Below, piece after piece: positions 61,169 to 64,000 of a stretch of DNA of 64,000 bases (position 1 is the stretch's first letter; every line of letters begins with the position of its first letter). Source of the DNA: Prevotella sp. (GTDB lineage Bacteria > Bacteroidota > Bacteroidia > Bacteroidales > Bacteroidaceae); NCBI GenBank assembly GCA_017650905.1, contig JAGCDZ010000010.1, forward strand, positions 1 through 64,000, written 5' to 3'. A program made the position numbers and the translations under genes. A model generated the notes under the pieces. That model saw only the letters and a list, made by a program, of their open reading frames with translations. It had not been told where the DNA came from and did no database searches.

Positions 61169-61551
61169 CGAGAGTTGTATTGGTTTCTAATTAAGGAAAT
61201 AAGAGCGGTTAGCTGTTTTTGGATTTCCACCAATTTTACTATTAGAAGATCAAATTGTTCGGGCGTTATGTAGCTCAGATTTTTTGAAATGATGAGCTGC
61301 GTCTCAACTTCATTGGCAGAACCAAGCGCAATGTCGAGGAAGTGTGCGAACTCTGTATCTGTCGGTCTTCCCGCTCCCTCAGCAATATTTGACGAAATGC
61401 TGACAACAGCCCTTTGGAGTTGGTCGCATAATCCTTTCTTCTCAAACCAAGGCAGTTGTGAAGTTACCTGATAGACGTGAGTTGCATAATTCACAGCGTC
61501 CTGCCACACCTTATAGTTATGAAAGTTTCTTGCTTTCTGGTTGGTATCCAT
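61165..61551 (-). CDS. Four-helix bundle protein (S23/IVS family)
   Basis: A 128-residue protein of the four-helix bundle family often encoded in 23S rRNA intervening sequences or next to unrelated genes: NFHNYKVWQDAVNYATHVYQ, then LCDQLQRAVVSISSNIAEGA near residue 45, and FLDIALGSANEVETQLIIS. Role unknown. The frame extends to 61590 through the repeat; MDTNQKARN at 61551 fits the family. The gene is bounded on both sides by hexamer arrays, which provide its stop codon and cover its upstream region, so it looks like an inserted cassette. Confidence 0.9.
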   Translation of the reverse strand: MDTNQKARNFHNYKVWQDAVNYATHVYQVTSQLPWFEKKGLCDQLQRAVVSISSNIAEGAGRPTDTEFAHFLDIALGSANEVETQLIISKNLSYITPEQFDLLIVKLVEIQKQLTALISLIRNQYNSR

Positions 61552-61555
61552 TATC

Positions 61556-61585
61556 GTTGACGTTCTCGTTAACGTTACGTTAAAC
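61556..61585 (-). repeat. Hexamer repeat, right border of the four-helix gene
   Basis: GTTGAC, GTTCTC, GTTAAC, then GTTACGTTAAAC (degenerate). It lies four bases upstream of the four-helix start codon, where the ribosome binding site should be. Confidence 0.75.
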
Positions 61586-61599
61586 CGCACCCATGAAAA

Positions 61600-62568
61600 T
61601 TACGCTCCACTAAACAAGTCGTCAATTGTTATAACTTTCTGAAACCTGCTGGCATAGTCGTTCCGTTCCAAACCATACGTGGTTATCAGCACAGAGATAA
61701 CAGGCTTTACATTTCCTGTCATTTTCATTGTACGACTAATTCTGGATTGCAATGTTTCAGCATAGTCACGAGTTACGGAGAATTTCCCTTGCCTGAATTT
61801 TATCTCACAAAGACATATTTTGCGATCATCGCGATCAATGACGAGGTCAATCTGCATGCCCTTGTCCGACTCTGTGCCAGAGACGACCCAAGATGATTCT
61901 CGTGTTATAACGTCTCCAATGCCCAGTGCATGCTTAATTTGACGGATATGTGCCATACATACTCCTTCAAACGCATAACCTTGCCATGCTGATGCTGCTG
62001 GAGAGTGGAAAAACGACTGCCAATATGCTGTGGCATCACGGTTTTCTTTCACATGCTTAAGATAAAATGTGCAAAATGGGTCTGAGAGACGGTACTTTGT
62101 CGTAGTTTCGCCGAAAGGTGTGTAAGCAACTATCAGTGTACTCTTTTCCAATGAGGTTAGCATCCTCGAAAGGCCGCCTCCAGAGGTGAAATGCCCTCTA
62201 CTTACAATCTCATCCCGTGTATAGCCAGATCGCTTACCTGAAAGAATTGTCACGATCCTCTTAAGTTCGTCAGGGTGTGAAAATTGTGACGTGAAAAGAC
62301 GATCGAATTCATCATAGAGCGGAGCCTGCTTCCCGTATAAAATGGCATCGAAGTTTTGAGGAATGCTCAGGCTCTTCCTGAATTGGTCTAAATAATAAGG
62401 TATACCTCCAAAGGCCATATAAGCCTGTACAACATCATATTCATCCATGGGGTATCCCCCTGCCCGGAAGAACTCACGACACTCATGTAATGTGAACGGT
62501 GCGACAAATATCCCTGTCTTTCTCAAGTGCTTCTTGCAGAAGTTCCTGTTCTCTTGTCCGTCCAATCA
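61600..62568 (-). pseudogene. Broken DUF234-type AAA+ ATPase with internal deletion
   Basis: From the ATG at 62568 the frame reads MIGRTREQELLQEALEKD, the normal start of this family. It then runs into a different frame that resumes at VAPFTLHECREFF, a region some 180 residues further on in the intact relative at 28675. The deleted piece contains the Walker A and B motifs. The rest (YMAFGGIPYYLDQFRKSLSI; the nuclease-like QIDLVIDRDDRKICLCEIKF) is intact. A TTG at 62565 could start a 321-residue product in the second frame, but it would lack the ATPase domain. Confidence 0.75.
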
Positions 62569-62589
62569 TATTATCTCACAATTTTGCAA

Positions 62590-62621
62590 CAAAGATACTG
62601 TTTTTTGCCTTAACTTCCAAA
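62590..62621 (-). promoter_or_regulatory. Promoter of the broken DUF234 ATPase
   Basis: Minus-strand TTTG (62618-62621), 20-base spacer, TATCTTTG (62590-62597), 21 bases before the ATG. A full consensus promoter inside the polysaccharide operon. Confidence 0.75.
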
Positions 62622-62632
62622 CAAAAATGCGC

Positions 62633-62678
62633 TTATTTGGCCAAAATAGTCAAAAATAGCCTCGTTTTGGCCAAATAA
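62633..62678. promoter_or_regulatory. Perfect inverted repeat upstream of the broken ATPase
   Basis: TTATTTGGCCAAAA (62633-62646) and TTTTGGCCAAATAA (62665-62678) are exact reverse complements, and each half contains the palindrome TTTGGCCAAA. It lies just upstream of the -33 box, as for the operators of the other two ATPase genes. Confidence 0.65.
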
Positions 62679-62701
62679 TAGCATGTTTATAGCAAATGTG
62701 C

Positions 62702-63544
62702 TCATACGGTATCCATGAAGTTGCGTTCGACACGGGTGAAGACGAGGAGAGAGAGGAATAGGAGGACGAGCATGAAAAGGGTGCTATAAAGGAGCCAGGG
62801 CCAGGAGAGGGAGCCGCAACCAAGACAGCTGTATTTGAAGGCCTCGAAAATGGAGGTGAGGGGGTTGAGCAGCAATAGATGACGGTATTTTTCGGAAGCA
62901 ACACTGAGGGGATAAATGATAGGCGTGGCATACATGAAGAGCTGCATACCGAAAGAAACAAGGTATTTCAGGTCGTGGTATTTGGTGGTCAAAGAAGATA
63001 TGATGAGTCCCATGGACATGGCATGGAAAGCCAAAAGCAAAACTAAGAAGGGGAACAGGAGAATAGTCCAATTGACGTGAAGCGATGTGCCTGCTATCAA
63101 GTAGCCCACATACATGATGATGAACAGCCCTAACTGGATAAGCATCTTAAGCAAATTGCTGGTGATGCCGGCCAAAGGGACGACCAGTCGCGGGAACCAG
63201 ACCTTGCCAAAGACACCGGCATTGGCCGTGAAGACATTCGACGAGACCGAAAAGGCAGAATTGAAATAGTTCCACAGCATGACACCCGACATATAGAACA
63301 ACGGCTGGGGGGCACCATCGGTGGAGATGCCAGCCAAACCTCCAAAGACAAACATATACATGATGGTGGTGAACAGGGGCTGGATGATATACCACAAGGG
63401 ACCCAAGATGGTCTGCTTGTACTCTGTGACGATGTCACGACGCACATACATCCGGTAGAGGTCGCGATAACGCCACAAAGTGCCTAATTTCAGGTCAAGC
63501 CATCGTCGGCGGGGGGTGATTTCAAGCGTCCAGTCGTTGGTCAT
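62702..63544 (-). CDS. wzm: Polysaccharide ABC exporter permease
   Basis: A 280-residue ABC-2 permease with six membrane helices: an N-terminal amphipathic DLYRMYVRRDIVTEYKQTIL, GPLWYIIQPLFTTIMYMFVF, and the conserved MYATPIIYPLSVASEKYRHL and LNPLTSIFEAFKY. It pairs with the Wzt-type ATPase to export a lipid-linked polysaccharide across the inner membrane. The frame continues upstream through 35 residues encoded by the heptamer array, but the ATG at 63544 just before TNDWTLEITPRRRW fits the family. Downstream are the ATPase remnant and the four-helix gene, then wzt. Confidence 0.9.
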   Translation of the reverse strand: MTNDWTLEITPRRRWLDLKLGTLWRYRDLYRMYVRRDIVTEYKQTILGPLWYIIQPLFTTIMYMFVFGGLAGISTDGAPQPLFYMSGVMLWNYFNSAFSVSSNVFTANAGVFGKVWFPRLVVPLAGITSNLLKMLIQLGLFIIMYVGYLIAGTSLHVNWTILLFPFLVLLLAFHAMSMGLIISSLTTKYHDLKYLVSFGMQLFMYATPIIYPLSVASEKYRHLLLLNPLTSIFEAFKYSCLGCGSLSWPWLLYSTLFMLVLLFLSLLVFTRVERNFMDTV

Positions 63545-63724
63545 TGAACATTGAACATTGAACATTGAACATTGATCATTGAACATTGAACATTGAACAT
63601 TGATCATTGAACATTGATCATTGAACATTGAATATTGAACATTGAACATTGATCATTGAACATTGAACATTGATCATTGAACATTGAACATTGATCATTG
63701 AACATTAATCATTGATCATTGAAC
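63543..63724 (-). repeat. Array of 26 heptamers between the phosphatase and permease genes
   Basis: Twenty-six consecutive 7-bp units, mostly ATTGAAC with ATTGATC variants and single ATTAATC and ATTGAAT units, with no interruption. On the coding strand each GTTCAAT unit boundary contains an ATG. The array supplies the last residues and the stop codon (63709-63711) of the phosphatase gene and ends at the permease start codon. It is the largest repeat in the window. Confidence 0.95.
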
Positions 63725-64000
63725 ATTGTGTTGTTTTCAAAGAGTTGTTCCAAGGTATCGAGCTGCTTACGGGTGAGTTTCATGTCGTAAAGAAAATCCT
63801 CATAACGCTCCAGATGATGGAGATCGGTACCCACAAAATCATAATAGCCTTGTTTAAGGAGATGTTCGGATACCTGTTTCGGGCGACGGCCATAATAGCC
63901 AGAAAGTGAGAGCAGGTTCAACTGAAAGGCATAGCCCTTGGCTTTCAAGGCGGCATAGTCTGATTCCTCCATATACATATAGCGCTCAGGGTGGGCCAAG
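63709..64000 (-). CDS. CpsB/YwqE-type tyrosine phosphatase, PHP fold (partial, C-terminal end)
   Basis: Only the last 97 residues or so are inside the window; the gene runs off the right edge. AHPERYMYMEESDY and VGTDLHHLERYEDFL are the metal-binding motifs of PHP-fold capsule phosphatases (CpsB/CapC/YwqE) that dephosphorylate the tyrosine kinase controlling chain export. The final MFNDQ and stop codon come from the heptamer array, so the natural end has been replaced. First gene seen of the polysaccharide operon. Confidence 0.85.
   Translation of the reverse strand, partial: LAHPERYMYMEESDYAALKAKGYAFQLNLLSLSGYYGRRPKQVSEHLLKQGYYDFVGTDLHHLERYEDFLYDMKLTRKQLDTLEQLFENNTMFNDQ

Noticed and set aside
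63545..63649. Repeat-encoded N-terminal residues (MFNVQ pattern) as a true part of the permease
   Set aside because: The residues only mirror the heptamer, and a good ATG follows at 63544; translation through the array is possible but unsupported.
63543..63724. CRISPR array
   Set aside because: The repeats are directly adjacent 7-mers with no unique spacers; it is a simple tandem array.

Overview
The window looks like chromosomal DNA of a Bacteroidales bacterium, most likely Prevotellaceae. Support: promoters of the Bacteroidota type (TTTG, about 20 bp, then TAnnTTTG) before many genes; a LruC/DUF4842 lipoprotein; an endonuclease I with a remnant C-terminal sorting-type tail; a carboxypeptidase-regulatory-domain TonB-type receptor; and a methylmalonyl-CoA epimerase/carboxyltransferase operon typical of propionate/succinate producers. 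The species cannot be named from the sequence alone.

Positions 1 to about 26,800 are mostly housekeeping: a degraded secreted-protein remnant, carB, a YigZ-family gene, tRNA-Ser(CGA), a ZIP metal transporter, a glutathione peroxidase-nitroreductase fusion, a phosphohexomutase, tRNA-Arg(ACG) with a TPR protein, dapA, a stomatin/NfeD pair, a membrane-anchored HTH protein with three operator-like repeats, endonuclease I, a SIMPL protein, a 1283-residue GH9 glycosidase fused to a 5'-nucleotidase, a TonB-type receptor, a LruC lipoprotein, and mce-mmdA-(49-residue subunit)-biotin carrier closed by a terminator.

Positions 26,866 to the right edge are a roughly 37 kb surface-polysaccharide locus, all on the minus strand and read from right to left: CpsB-type phosphatase (partial), Wzm/Wzt ABC exporter, NeuB-like synthase and NeuA-HAD fusion (probably a CMP-KDN route), a candidate nonulosonate transferase, GT11, many GT2/GT4/GT32 transferases, a sulfatase-fold phosphotransferase with a GDPD and a hexapeptide acyltransferase, an IspD/TarI-epimerase-LicD module, a radical SAM protein, an EpsG/Wzy-like polymerase and a PglD-like acetyltransferase. 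No initiating phosphoglycosyltransferase and no Wzx flippase are present in the window.

The striking feature is what sits between and inside these genes. Short tandem repeats with units of 6 bp (GTTAAC/GTCAAC/GGGAAC), 7 bp (ATTGAAC and two related families) and 9 bp occupy junctions. They supply stop or start codons and are inserted in frame in several glycosyltransferases. Four AAA+ ATPase/PD-(D/E)XK-type genes (DUF234 twice, one of them broken; DUF4143; a truncated PF09820-like gene) sit inside the operon. Promoter elements precede all four, and inverted repeats precede three. Next to them, or next to the radical SAM gene, are scars: a 61-bp direct repeat, a ghost of the polymerase ends and a ghost of a GT2 3' end. 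A VapE-type primase/helicase and its partner form a further mobile-looking module with its own repeats. Together these suggest that the locus was assembled, and may still vary, through repeat-mediated recombination and insertion of ATPase modules.
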